Shown here in pieces: positions 14,254 through 22,631 of a stretch of 41,550 bases of DNA. The translations under genes were made by a program, and so were the position numbers. The stretch is from Streptomyces prunicolor NBRC 13075 (GTDB taxonomy: Bacteria; Actinomycetota; Actinomycetes; Streptomycetales; Streptomycetaceae). The first letter of the stretch is position 1, and the number at the start of each line of letters is the position of its first letter. A model generated the notes under the pieces. It did not search any database. It had not been told where the DNA came from and saw nothing but the letters and a program-made list of their open reading frames with translations. The stretch is from assembly GCF_000367365.1 (NCBI RefSeq), contig NZ_BARF01000142.1:1-41550 (forward strand), given 5' to 3'.

Positions 14254-15723
14254 TCAGCGTGCCGACGGGTTTCCGTCGGGGTGTTCGTGGATCCAGGAGA
14301 GGCCGCCGAGGTCGAGTCGCTGGCGGGTGCGGGTGACGGCGACATAGGCGAGACGGGCTTCGCTGTCGCTGATCGGTCCGGGGACAGGGCGGCCGGTGTC
14401 GTCGTGCTTGTCGGTGTCCTTCGGAGGGGTGAAGTCGTCGGCGATCTTCACGCGGGGCCATTCACGGCCTTTGGCCTTGTGAGCCGTTGACACGGTCACC
14501 TCGGCCTGTTGCTCCGGCGTGAGGTGAGCGAGGGCGGCCAGGATGGCGTCGGCGCCGTGGGTGTCGACGAGGTCGACCAGCGGCTGCAGGTCCCGTCCGG
14601 CCGGGTCATGGGCGGCGTAGTCCTGCAGTTCTCCCCAGGAGGGGAACAGCACCAGTTCGGGGTGGGAGGTGCGGCGGCCCTCCTTGAGGTCGCGAGCGGC
14701 CAGGGCCAGAGCGCGCAGGCTGCCCCCTCCCCCGGCCAGCCCTACCCGGTGTCCGGCGGCCAGCAGGTCCATGACGTGGACCATGGCGCCGACGTTGGTG
14801 CGGCACAGCACAGCGTCCGGCTGGACGAGGTGCCCGAGTTCGGTGGGCACCGCGGGGGTACCGGTCAGGCGGATCGGCGCCTCGGCGATGGCCAGCCAGC
14901 GGTTGGCCTCCTGGGCCAGGTGGGGACCGAAGCGGAAGGACTGCGACAGGACGAGCTGAGTGCCCTCGAAGCCGGTCATGACGTCTTTGGCGCCACGCCA
15001 CTGGTAGATGGCCTGGGCGGAGTCGCCGACCATCACCAGCTGGGCGTGGCCGCGCTGATCGAGAAAGACCTGCTCGACGACGGGGTTGGTGTCCTGAGCC
15101 TCGTCCAGCAGCAGGAAGTCCGCGTCGATCTTCGGCTGGCTGAGGGCCCAGATCTTCAGGTAGTGGTCGTGGTCGAAACGCGCGGCCCCGTCGTCGGGAT
15201 GCTGCAGGTCGGCCCATGCCTTCTCGGCGAACGGCACGATGTGGGCGGCGAGTTGGGTGTGCAGGTCCTTGTCTTCCAGACCGCGCAGGCGGGGGACGTG
15301 ATGGCGGGTGATCGTCTCGTCGGCGGTGTGGCAGAAGCCGGCCACGGTGCGCAGCATGGCGTTGGAGAGGGTCTTTTGTGAGAGGTCGCGTTCGCCGATG
15401 CGGATCGGCTTGGTGATGCCGAGGGCCTGCCCGGTCTGCCAGGCCGGGCGGCGGGGGGCGTTCAGGCGGCGGGCGTAGCGGTGGCCGACAGCCGCGTAGG
15501 CCAGCGCGTGGGCGGTCTTGCACTGCACGGTGTCGGGGAAGCGGGTGCGTGCGTCCTGGGCGATGGCCCGGTTGTAGGCGAGGTAGCGGCCGCGGCGTTT
15601 GGTGGTGCGGGCGAGCAGAGTCAGAGTGGTGGTCTTGCCGGTACCCGCGCCGGCCTGCAGGGCGAGGTGCTGGCCGGCGTGGAAGGCGTCGGCCGCGGCC
15701 GTCTGTTCGTCGGTCGGGTTCAT
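14254..15723 (-). CDS. UvrD/Rep-like superfamily 1 helicase
   Basis: This ATP-dependent DNA helicase of 489 residues is shorter than UvrD (about 720). Walker A is AGAGTGKT (24-31), Walker B is LLLDEAQDTN, and motif III GDSAQAIYQWRG follows. Motif IV region QSFRFG, motif V VSTAHKAKGREWPRVKI and motif VI YVAVTRTRQRLDL are also present. The build resembles Fbh1-type or UvrD-like helicases with reduced accessory domains. ATG at 15723 overlaps the stop of the upstream gene as ATGA, so it is the last gene of a leftward operon with the genes up to 17053. A role in repair or recombination of the replicon is inferred from family. Confidence 0.88.
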   Translation of the reverse strand: MNPTDEQTAAADAFHAGQHLALQAGAGTGKTTTLTLLARTTKRRGRYLAYNRAIAQDARTRFPDTVQCKTAHALAYAAVGHRYARRLNAPRRPAWQTGQALGITKPIRIGERDLSQKTLSNAMLRTVAGFCHTADETITRHHVPRLRGLEDKDLHTQLAAHIVPFAEKAWADLQHPDDGAARFDHDHYLKIWALSQPKIDADFLLLDEAQDTNPVVEQVFLDQRGHAQLVMVGDSAQAIYQWRGAKDVMTGFEGTQLVLSQSFRFGPHLAQEANRWLAIAEAPIRLTGTPAVPTELGHLVQPDAVLCRTNVGAMVHVMDLLAAGHRVGLAGGGGSLRALALAARDLKEGRRTSHPELVLFPSWGELQDYAAHDPAGRDLQPLVDLVDTHGADAILAALAHLTPEQQAEVTVSTAHKAKGREWPRVKIADDFTPPKDTDKHDDTGRPVPGPISDSEARLAYVAVTRTRQRLDLGGLSWIHEHPDGNPSAR

Positions 15724-16196
15724 GCGGGGGCTGCTCCGGGGGTTCGGGTCAGGGCGTGGCCGACGGCTGCCAGGAGGTGTGCGGCCGTGGTGCCCGCGAG
15801 CAGGTGCTGCACGGCCCGGTCGAGGCGGTCGGTCTCGTCGCTGGCGTGCTGGGCCAGTGCGCGGTGCAGGGCCAGCTTCACGAAGAGTTCCGGGCTCTGA
15901 CCCGCTTGGTGGGCGGCGTGGCGGATCGTGGCGCGGGCCGCGGGCGGGAAGGCGAGGTTGAGCAGGACCTGCCCGCTGGTGTCCGGGTAATGGGTGGTGA
16001 TCACGTCCACGGGGAGCCGCGTGGCGAGGCGCTGGCGCAGCCGGTGTGCGGCGTGGCCGGGGGTTTTGGCGCGTACGAGGGTCATGAGGCGGGTGGTGTC
16101 GTGGTTGGCCGCGAGCGGCAGTACGCGGGCGGCGTCACGTAGTTCGGCCGGGGCCAGGGGGCGGGTGAGGAGGATTTCCAGGGCGTGGTGCGGCAT
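15720..16196 (-). CDS. Helical hypothetical protein coupled to UvrD-like helicase
   Basis: This 158-residue, alanine-rich and mostly helical protein has no signal or membrane segment. Two ATGs lie near the start. The one at 16196 is preferred because AGGGAG stands eight bases upstream, whereas it is too close to ATG 16202. The stretch SPELFVKLALHRALAQHA resembles the helical part of ribbon-helix-helix or plasmid-type accessory proteins, but I cannot name a family. Its stop overlaps the helicase start by four bases, so the two are co-translated and probably cooperate. Confidence 0.6.
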   Translation of the reverse strand: MPHHALEILLTRPLAPAELRDAARVLPLAANHDTTRLMTLVRAKTPGHAAHRLRQRLATRLPVDVITTHYPDTSGQVLLNLAFPPAARATIRHAAHQAGQSPELFVKLALHRALAQHASDETDRLDRAVQHLLAGTTAAHLLAAVGHALTRTPGAAPA

Positions 16197-16198
16197 CG

Positions 16199-17053
16199 TC
16201 ATCTCTCCCTGCTGCCGTGTGCCGGCGGATGGGGCGGACCGGTGCGGAGGTGCTGTGCGTGCAGGAGGGGGTCGAAGACCTGCCATCCGGCCAGCGCCAG
16301 GTCGGCGGCGCCGTGGGGGGCGGCGTGCGCGGGGCAGTGCTGGAGGCGCCAGCGCCGTTGTTCGGCGTGGGGCAGCCGGCTGAGGTCATAGACGGCCGTC
16401 GTCTGTTCGGCCAGAGGGAGCTGGCCGCGCCGGGGGCCGACGGGCAGTTGTCTCCAGGATCCGGCCGGGCCGTCGGGGGTCAGGAGGGGGCTGGGGCAAC
16501 GGTGGCGGCGGTGTGTCTGGGCCACGCAGCGGATGCCCTCCAGGGGGCCGTCTGCGAGGTAGAGGACCAGCAGCATCCGCACGACCGGGCGCTCGCCGGT
16601 GACGGCAGTCGCTGCGCCGGTGGGGGACGTCGTGGGGGTGAAGGCGCCGGTGTCGATCAGGCGGCGGGTGCGTACGGCGAGTTGGCGGCGTGCCGACGCG
16701 AGAGGGCGGCTGATCCGGCAGACGGGCGTGCGCTGCGGGCAGAGCACGGCGTGCGGGATGCGGCACCAGGCGCTGCCGTCGTCGTGCGGGTGGGCGATGC
16801 CGGAACTCAGGTGCCAGCGGCAGGAGGCGGGGATGTGGGTGGTGGCCAGTTCGGCGGGGTGCAGGGCGATGGGTCGTCCGTCGGCGCGCTGGTAGAGGTC
16901 TGTGCGGTTGCCGCAGCGGTGGCAGCGGCCGCTCTGGCCGGCGCGCAGCAGGCGGCTGGGGCTGGTGGCCGCCACCCGCAGCGGACGGCGTACCGGCACG
17001 GTGGGGGTGCTGCCGTCCCAGTGGCAGCCGGTGGGGGCGGAGTTGGGGTGCAT
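16199..17053 (-). CDS. DUF6083-like hypothetical protein
   Basis: The N-terminal half of this 284-residue protein has CHWDGS, RRPLRVAATSPSRLLRAGQ and CHRCGNRTDLYQR, then CRWHLSSGIAHPHDDGS and WCRIPHAVLCP. I associate these with the Streptomyces DUF6083 family, and they look like a zinc-binding fold. The function is unknown. ATG at 17053 is chosen because the family likeness begins there; the open frame continues back to GTG 17143 without a ribosome site. It ends three bases before the next gene's start at 16196, so it heads the three-gene helicase operon. Confidence 0.55.
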   Translation of the reverse strand: MHPNSAPTGCHWDGSTPTVPVRRPLRVAATSPSRLLRAGQSGRCHRCGNRTDLYQRADGRPIALHPAELATTHIPASCRWHLSSGIAHPHDDGSAWCRIPHAVLCPQRTPVCRISRPLASARRQLAVRTRRLIDTGAFTPTTSPTGAATAVTGERPVVRMLLVLYLADGPLEGIRCVAQTHRRHRCPSPLLTPDGPAGSWRQLPVGPRRGQLPLAEQTTAVYDLSRLPHAEQRRWRLQHCPAHAAPHGAADLALAGWQVFDPLLHAQHLRTGPPHPPAHGSRER

Positions 17054-17222
17054 GGCGAGGACCGTGCCAGGCGGCACACCGTGAAGGCGGGGCTGGCGGG
17101 AGGGTAGTCCCCCGGGTGGCCCAGCAGTATCGAATACCAGCACGGTACGGCGTACGTGCGTTCTGTACGGGTTCGCCGGTCCGGGTGATTTACGGCGCGT
17201 GCCGGGCCGGGGAGGGGCGGGG

Positions 17223-17486
17223 TCAGGCGCCCTTGGGTCCGGGCGGGGTGTGGTCGTCGCAGAGCGGGCCGAGCAGCCGCTCGATGGGGACGTCGAAGGC
17301 GTGCGCGAGGGCGTGCCAGGTGGTGACGGTGCCGGCGGCTCGGCCGTGTTCGAGGTCGATCAGCGTGCGCCGGGCCAGGCCACTGCGCTCGGCGAGTTCG
17401 TCGAAGGTCCACCCGCGCGCGTTCCTCAGCCGCGCCAGCGTCACACGCAGGGCGTTGCGGTCCGGGTCGGGCGGCAAGATCGTCAC
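17223..17486 (-). CDS. Small XRE-family regulator
   Basis: This 87-residue protein is nearly all helix-turn-helix: TLARLRNARGWTFDELAERS followed by GLARRTLIDLEHGRA. It is a classic Cro/C1-type domain with a short tail. GTG at 17486 has GGTGGG upstream; the long frame behind it to 18443 is a shadow of the divergent gene. The array of AGTGCAG boxes just upstream is the likely binding site, giving control of itself and of the divergent gene at 17679. That link is inferred. Confidence 0.7.
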   Translation of the reverse strand: MTILPPDPDRNALRVTLARLRNARGWTFDELAERSGLARRTLIDLEHGRAAGTVTTWHALAHAFDVPIERLLGPLCDDHTPPGPKGA

Positions 17487-17520
17487 CCCACCATCCGACG
17501 GTGCAGACACCTGCCCTGTC

Positions 17521-17595
17521 AGTGCGGATTTCTGCACTATCAGTGCAGGTGAGCGCGCTGGACACCCGCCCTGCGCAAGTGCAGGGATCTGCACT
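17521..17595. promoter_or_regulatory. Operator array of AGTGCAG/CTGCACT boxes
   Basis: Two perfect 7-bp palindromic sites occur: CTGCACT-ATC-AGTGCAG (17532-17548) and AGTGCAG-GGAT-CTGCACT (17578-17595). Related half-sites lie on either side (AGTGC at 17521 and CTGCACT followed by GGTGC near 17589-17602). The array lies between divergent genes and close to the XRE regulator start, fitting a self-regulated divergent promoter. Confidence 0.65.
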
Positions 17596-17678
17596 ACGGT
17601 GCGGGCGGCCCGGCGTGCGTACCGGGAGACCACCGCACGCGGCCGGCGCGGGCCGGACCGGAAGGGGACAACGAGCCG

Positions 17679-18749
17679 ATGCGGCTTGCCAGCACACACG
17701 CCACGGTGCAGCGCATCTGGACAGTGCACCTGCGCCCGCAGACGGGCGGACCGGCTCTGGCCTGTCCGCGCTGCACACCCGGTCCTGTCCTGCCGGCCGC
17801 CTCCGCCCGCTCGGCCGCTCTCACCCATCTGGCGCGCCACGCCCGCGCCGACGTGCTGCCCGGACATCTGCGCACCTGCCAGTGCCGGACGAGGGGCTGC
17901 CACTGGCACCCCCGCCACCGCGGCTGCGCGGGGCCCGTCCTGCTCGCCCTGACCTGCGACCGCAGCGGCCGCGTGTGGCGGCTGGCCGATGCCTGCGCCG
18001 CCTGCGCGGCGGCGATGAGCCACACCGCCGTCGTGCCCTCCACCCTGCTCGCCGCCGGCCGCGCCCAGCCGGTTGCCCGCACGCCGGACGCCGCACGCAA
18101 CTCGCCGCCGTTCGGCCCGGCGGAACAGCGGCGTGTACGCGAAATGCTCACCTACCTCGCCGCGGCGCTGCCCCGCTTCTCCTCCCCCGCCGCCCGGCTG
18201 CTCGCCCTGCAGTGCGCGCTGCGCGCCGACCGCCACGGACAGATCCGCCTGCCTCACGGGTTTTTGCGCGGCATGCGGCTGCACGGCCGCGCGGAGCTGT
18301 GGCTCGAACTGGAGCACGCCGGCTGGCTGCACCCCTCCGGAGGCAGACGCTCCCCTCTCCAGGCGCAGTTGCTCGACGCCGCCGTCCTCCACCAGACCCC
18401 CGGGCGCACCGCGCGCATCCGCGCCGCCCAATGGGCCCTGCACCCCACCCCACTGGCCATCTCGCCCGCCCTGCCCTCCGCCCTGCGGCTGGCCTCACTC
18501 GCCCTGGCCGCCCACAGCACTGCCGGGGCGGGCGGAGGCGAGCCCGATGTCCTCACCCGCCAGTGCGGGCAACCGCTCCAGCAGCTGGAGGACCTCCTCG
18601 ACCAGCTGGTCCGCGCCCGCCTCGTGAGCAGTTGGCACCATCATCACGACAGCGACGAGATCCGGTGGGAGCTGTCCGCGCACTCCCCGCACGGCGAAGA
18701 CACCGCACGATCCGAAAGCCTCTCACGGCAGCCGGGAAGCAGTCCGTGA
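17679..18749 (+). CDS. Cysteine-rich hypothetical protein, possible DNA-binding
   Basis: The first third of this 356-residue protein is rich in Cys and His (CPRC, CQCRTRGCHWHPRHRGC, CDRSG, CAAC), which suggests bound zinc. The rest is helical and includes a winged-helix-like segment near residues 185-235 (LRADRHGQIRLPHGFLRGMR onward, then LELEHAGWLHP). No family is recognised. ATG at 17679 has GGAAGGGGAC upstream. It is divergent from the XRE gene and shares its operator region. It ends just before a strong bidirectional terminator. Confidence 0.6.
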   Translation: MRLASTHATVQRIWTVHLRPQTGGPALACPRCTPGPVLPAASARSAALTHLARHARADVLPGHLRTCQCRTRGCHWHPRHRGCAGPVLLALTCDRSGRVWRLADACAACAAAMSHTAVVPSTLLAAGRAQPVARTPDAARNSPPFGPAEQRRVREMLTYLAAALPRFSSPAARLLALQCALRADRHGQIRLPHGFLRGMRLHGRAELWLELEHAGWLHPSGGRRSPLQAQLLDAAVLHQTPGRTARIRAAQWALHPTPLAISPALPSALRLASLALAAHSTAGAGGGEPDVLTRQCGQPLQQLEDLLDQLVRARLVSSWHHHHDSDEIRWELSAHSPHGEDTARSESLSRQPGSSP

Positions 18750-18774
18750 TGGGCCGTCAGTGCTGCGGAAGCCC

Positions 18775-18811
18775 GTGCCGCTGCCGGGGCGGTGCGCCCC
18801 GGCAGCGGCAC
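18775..18811. terminator. Bidirectional terminator, 17-bp perfect stem
   Basis: The arms 18775-18791 and 18795-18811 are perfect reverse complements with a GTG loop. It lies between the convergent genes ending at 18749 (plus) and 18848 (minus). Confidence 0.8.
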
Positions 18812-18847
18812 GGCCGGCGCCCTCCTCCCGCCCCGGGACGGGAGTGC

Positions 18848-19129
18848 TCAGCGGCGGGGAAGGGCCAGGAGGTTGTTGGTCAACCGGCCGTCGGCACGGG
18901 TCTGCAGGTACTTCTCGCCGCGCTGCGGGGTCACCACGACGACCTCCGCCCGGTGCCCGCCCGCATCGCTCGTGTAGGCCTGTCCCTTCTTGTCTTCGAT
19001 CCAGGTGACGATCTGGGCCCGGGTGTTGTCGCCGGTCTTGCCGTCCGACTGGTCGGTCCACCACAGGTGGGTGATGTGCTCGTGCATGGTGCCGCCGGAC
19101 AGGCGTACCGCGGTGATCTGGATGGCCAT
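18848..19129 (-). CDS. DUF3892 family protein
   Basis: This small 93-residue protein has ITAVRLSGGTMHEHITHLWW, then YTSDAGGHRAEVVVV and KYLQTRADGRLTNNLLALP, the signature of the DUF3892 family of short, widespread bacterial proteins of unknown function. ATG at 19129 has AGAAGAG upstream. It stands alone between a terminator and the ImmA-type protease gene. It is too small for an enzyme and may be an accessory or stress protein; nothing in the sequence settles this. Confidence 0.7.
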   Translation of the reverse strand: MAIQITAVRLSGGTMHEHITHLWWTDQSDGKTGDNTRAQIVTWIEDKKGQAYTSDAGGHRAEVVVVTPQRGEKYLQTRADGRLTNNLLALPRR

Positions 19130-19273
19130 GGTTCTCTTCTGCCGGCCTTGCCCGACGGGGTTCCGGAGCCGGCGCCGGGACCCGTCACCCCGGGTGCGGG
19201 GTGCTTCGCCTGGGACGGACGACGTAACTCGCGGGTAGCGGAACGGGAGTGTCCTGGAGGGGCTGGCGGGGCG

Positions 19274-20302
19274 TCAGGAGCAGTCCAGGCAGCGGTCGCT
19301 GCCGTCGGCGAACATCGCGGGCGGATGCTGGATGAAGCATCCCGGGCACAGATGTCCGTTCGCACGCGGTGTGCATGAGCAGCGGCCGCACTCGGGGCAG
19401 TGGGGGACGCGGCAGGCGGAGCAGGCGGGTTCGAAGGAGCGGTACTCCTCGTCGCAGTGTGCGCAGAGGTAATCGCCTGCCTGGGGTCCGGTGTCCTTGG
19501 TGGGGGGCGTGAAGCGGCGCCAGGGGGCGGAGTCGATGACGAGGACGGCGACCAGGTAGCCGCCCATCGGCGCGGTCTGCGTGTGCAGTTCCCGTCCCAG
19601 GATGCCGTCGCGGTAACGGACTTGGGTGCGCCCCTGCGCGCGCCCCCGGCCGGAGGAGCGGGCCCGGTCGATGACCGGGATGTCGCCCTGGAAGCTTCCT
19701 CGGCGCAGCGGCCGCAGGCCGTGGGAGGCGGCGAAGGCGATCCGGCCGCCGTCATCGAGCAGGAGGATGTGTCCGGGGGCGGGCAGACGCTGGACGGCGC
19801 GCACGCATACGGCCATGCGGGAGGCGGCTCCCGCCCGCCACAGGCCGGCGACCGTGTCAGCGGTGGGGCCGGCGGCATCCAGGTGGTGGTCGACGAGCGG
19901 GGTGGGCAGCAGGATCTCGGCGGCGAAGGCGTCGCAGGCCGCGTCCTCCAGCTGCAGGCCGCCGTCGGACTGGCTCTCGAAGGCCTCCATCAGGTCGAAG
20001 CTGTTCTTCTGGAGGTGGTGGCCCAGTTCGTGCAGGGCGGTGAAGTCCCGGCGGGCGGGGCTGGCCGCGTCGGCGACGGAGATCAGCGCAGGCGGCCCGA
20101 CGTCGTAGGCGCCTGCCACACTACAGCGGGAGCCGGTCTGGGTTTCGGGGACGAGGTCGACGGTCAGTTCCGGCCAGGTCCGCAGTTCGGTGAAGGCCGA
20201 GCGCGCCAGGCGCTGTGCTGCGCCCGGGGTGTGCGTCTCCAGTTCCGCCAGCATCGCGGTGGCCTGGTGACGTGCGGCAGCCGCGAGTACGTAGTTGACC
20301 AC
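19274..20302 (-). CDS. ImmA/IrrE-type metallopeptidase with zinc-ribbon tail
   Basis: This 342-residue protein has the zinc-protease motif HELGHH (residues 91-96) and a downstream DAACDAFAAEILLP helix near 117-130, as in ImmA/IrrE peptidases. Those peptidases cleave or inactivate partner repressors during stress or mobile-element induction. The last 70 residues form a cysteine-dense tail (CAHC, CSACRVPHCPECGRC, CPGC, CLDC) likely to bind two or more zinc ions, which is unusual for the family. GTG at 20302 has GAGGTC upstream and starts 11 bases after the HTH gene's stop. The HTH protein is its likely substrate. Confidence 0.75.
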   Translation of the reverse strand: MVNYVLAAAARHQATAMLAELETHTPGAAQRLARSAFTELRTWPELTVDLVPETQTGSRCSVAGAYDVGPPALISVADAASPARRDFTALHELGHHLQKNSFDLMEAFESQSDGGLQLEDAACDAFAAEILLPTPLVDHHLDAAGPTADTVAGLWRAGAASRMAVCVRAVQRLPAPGHILLLDDGGRIAFAASHGLRPLRRGSFQGDIPVIDRARSSGRGRAQGRTQVRYRDGILGRELHTQTAPMGGYLVAVLVIDSAPWRRFTPPTKDTGPQAGDYLCAHCDEEYRSFEPACSACRVPHCPECGRCSCTPRANGHLCPGCFIQHPPAMFADGSDRCLDCS

Positions 20303-20313
20303 AGCTGACCTCG

Positions 20314-21219
20314 CTAGCGCAGATGGAGTTCGAAGTAGCGGTCCGCTCTCGCGCTCCAGTCGGTGGTGGTGCCTTCCTGGCGTGCCGCCAGGGCGTAGAT
20401 GCCGAAGGCGGCACGGCGGCGGGCGGCGGGCTCGCTCGTCGCGGTGCGGGTGGCGAGGGCGCGTACCTGGGGGCGGCGCGCGGGGCGGCCGAGTTCGTGG
20501 ATCACGGGGGCGGGCAGGGCCGGATTGGCCGCCAGGACCTCATCGGTGGCCAGGCCGAGCGTTGCGGCGAGGTTTTCTGCCTGTTCGGGTGCGAGCGGTG
20601 CCTGTCCTCGCCACACCGCCAGGGCGTGGGGGGGCTGCAGGTTCAGTTGTGAGGCCAGTTGTTTGATGGTGATGCCTCGGCGCTGCAGCAGTTCGGGCAG
20701 GGCCCCCGATCCCTGTGGCACCCACTGCGCACCGCTCAGTTCCGCGAGGCCGTCGGCAAGGACGCCCCGGTACTCCGCCGCCGCGGCCGTGGGGTGCGGC
20801 GCGGTGCTCCCCCAGGTCGCGCCCGGCGGCACCTCGCGGGGGCGGGTGGGGCCTGTGGAGGCGGGCAGCGGCGCGGTCAGCTGGCTGATCTGGCGGTCCA
20901 GCACGTACCAGGGCAGGGGCAGTTGCAGTCCCCACCACAGGGCCAGCGGCTGCTCCAGTGTGGAGGCGCCGGCGGGCAGCAGCAGGGTGTCCGTGTCGGC
21001 GTAGCGTTCGAAGGAGACCGGAACGGCCTGCACCGTGCCGTCCGTGACCGCGGTGAGCACCTGCAGTTGGACGGTGTCCTCCCAGACCGCTCTCCAGATC
21101 TGGCTGGGTTCAGGATCTCGAGGCGGCGCAGTGGCGACCTTCCGGACGGCGTCGGGCACTTTCAGTCCCGCCGCAGCAGCCACCAGCCGCTCGTAGGCAC
21201 TGCTCTGGGCAGGGTTCAT
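20314..21219 (-). CDS. HTH protein paired with ImmA-type protease
   Basis: This 301-residue protein has an unfamiliar N-terminal domain of about 190 residues. A C-terminal XRE-like helix-turn-helix follows near residues 175-230 (RGITIKQLASQLNLQPPHAL, then PLAPEQAENLAATLGL). ATG at 21219 has a strong GGGGGAG seven bases upstream. It lies 11 bases before the ImmA/IrrE-type gene on the same strand. Such XRE plus M78-peptidase pairs are known regulatory or toxin-antitoxin-like modules. The large N-terminal domain is not recognised and could be the sensing part. Confidence 0.6.
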   Translation of the reverse strand: MNPAQSSAYERLVAAAAGLKVPDAVRKVATAPPRDPEPSQIWRAVWEDTVQLQVLTAVTDGTVQAVPVSFERYADTDTLLLPAGASTLEQPLALWWGLQLPLPWYVLDRQISQLTAPLPASTGPTRPREVPPGATWGSTAPHPTAAAAEYRGVLADGLAELSGAQWVPQGSGALPELLQRRGITIKQLASQLNLQPPHALAVWRGQAPLAPEQAENLAATLGLATDEVLAANPALPAPVIHELGRPARRPQVRALATRTATSEPAARRRAAFGIYALAARQEGTTTDWSARADRYFELHLR

Positions 21220-21285
21220 CGTGTCTCCCCCTCTCCTCGGCTGTGGTCCATCAGCGCATTCTCTTCTCACTGGATACGGACGACG

Positions 21286-22251
21286 TCACAGGGGCGGCTC
21301 AGGGGACGGATCCTCGCAGCGTCGTAGCAGTGCCCGCATGACCGCTTCCCGGTCGCTGTCCTGGGACAGCGCAAGCCGGAGTTTTGTCTTCAGTCCTGCC
21401 AGAACGGCCCGGGCCTGGGCCTGTCCGATCTCCAACAGCTGGGCTGCATGATGGGCGTCTTCGTCCAGGTAGGGCAGCAGCTGTCGCTCGTCGGCGGTCA
21501 GCCGCTGCCAGATGTCTTCGGCGTCGCCGCTCGCGCCCGTGGAGTCGGCAGGGACGGCCGCCGTGCCGGTTTCGGCCGGATCGGCGAGCGTCCCGTCGTC
21601 GGCGAAGAGCGTGGTGAAGCGGGCCGGGGCCAACAGCCCGAACCGTGACTCGAGCACCCTGGCGAGGTCTTCCTCCCGCACCGCCCCTTGGGCGTGCTCA
21701 AGGACCCGCGTGAGAACGGTCATGAGTGCGTGGACCGTTTTGCGGGGTGTGGGCCCGGAGTGATTCCAGCGGGTGATCCCGACACCGTCCACGCGCGAGG
21801 CCTCGGCGATGAGATCGTCGAGGTCGCCCTGCCACACCGCGTCCTCGGGCAGGCCGCTCAGTGCCCACCGCGGCGGGGAGCCCGGGCTGCGGCGGAAGGA
21901 CGTGTCCTCGCTCATCAGCCGGGCGATGCGGCGCCGCAGTTTGCCTCGCGGGGTCTTCTTCGCCTCGTCGATGAGGAAGTTCTTGATCGACGCGAGGAAC
22001 AGCCGCTCCAGCGTGACGTCGCTGATGGCCAGTGCGAAGCAGGCGGTCACGAACTTCTGGCCTGCGCCCTCTCGGGTCAGCATGGCCGTGATCACGTCGT
22101 AGGCCGCGTCGTCGCTCCACTGCGTGTATTCCTCGGGCGGGGGAAACCCCGACGCGCGGCGCACCTGGTGGACCATGCGCAGCAGCAGTTCCAGCGTCTT
22201 CGGCCCGGGCTCGCCCGTCTGTGACAGCTCTTCGTACGCTCCACCCGTCAC
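21286..22251 (-). CDS. Sigma-factor-like protein heading the HTH-protease operon
   Basis: This 321-residue protein ends in a region-4-like segment (LTADERQLLPYLDEDAHHAA, then LLEIGQAQARAVLAGLKTKL). It also has an earlier helical part, around FLASIKNFLIDEAKKTPRGK, reminiscent of sigma region 2 and its linker. The middle has a conserved-looking WNHSGPTPRKTVHALM. It may be a divergent sigma-70 relative, but the promoter-melting aromatic residues cannot be placed with certainty. GTG at 22251 is chosen for its GGGGGG site; the frame continues to GTG 22308. It lies 66 bases ahead of the HTH gene, forming a regulator-regulator-protease set. Confidence 0.45.
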   Translation of the reverse strand: MTGGAYEELSQTGEPGPKTLELLLRMVHQVRRASGFPPPEEYTQWSDDAAYDVITAMLTREGAGQKFVTACFALAISDVTLERLFLASIKNFLIDEAKKTPRGKLRRRIARLMSEDTSFRRSPGSPPRWALSGLPEDAVWQGDLDDLIAEASRVDGVGITRWNHSGPTPRKTVHALMTVLTRVLEHAQGAVREEDLARVLESRFGLLAPARFTTLFADDGTLADPAETGTAAVPADSTGASGDAEDIWQRLTADERQLLPYLDEDAHHAAQLLEIGQAQARAVLAGLKTKLRLALSQDSDREAVMRALLRRCEDPSPEPPL

Positions 22252-22631
22252 CGGTTCACCCCCCGACCCGCCTGGACCGCGTGAACCAGGCTTCCTGTCT
22301 GCATACACCTGCCGTCTCAGTCACACCAGGCAACACGCCACGGGCCGGGAACCGCAGGCGTGTTCGCCCGTGGGGCTTCTTCGCTCCTCTCCCGGGACCG
22401 GTCGGTGCAGGAGACCTCGCGCGGAGCGAAGTCGGCTTCCCGGTGGGCGAGTTCGACAGCCGAGCCGCCACACACGACGCGGGCGGCCATTACCCGACGC
22501 CTTTCCTCAGCGCCAGCTTGTTCACCCCTTCAGGCGTATCCGGCGGGCGGCGCAGTTCTCGCGACGCGGCGCGGCGCAGCATGGGGATGCCGGGCTGGTG
22601 CGGCAGCGGTCATCGCCCGGAAGGGCAGAGG
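22252..22631. other. Divergent intergenic region, candidate Tn7-like element end
   Basis: No gene is supported in these 380 bases between the leftward sigma-like gene and the rightward transposition genes. It should hold promoters in both directions. In Tn7 the tnsA side lies next to one transposon end, so the end could be here, but I cannot point to repeated TnsB-type boxes. The interleaved inverted repeats at 22332-22371 are the only clear structure. Confidence 0.35.
22332..22371. repeat. Interleaved inverted repeats
   Basis: AACACGCC (22332-22339) pairs with GGCGTGTT (22357-22364). The adjoining ACGGGC (22340-22345) pairs with GCCCGT (22366-22371). The pairs cross each other, so they cannot form one simple hairpin but could form a pseudoknot in RNA or two alternative stems. 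Confidence 0.4.

Noticed and set aside
13723..14490. 255-residue plus-strand frame
   Set aside because: It runs antisense across the end of the UvrD-like gene and an intergenic stretch, and has no ribosome site.
17487..18443. Extension of the XRE gene to a 406-residue protein
   Set aside because: The upstream part is a shadow of the divergent gene; GTG at 17486 with its own ribosome site explains the regulator alone.
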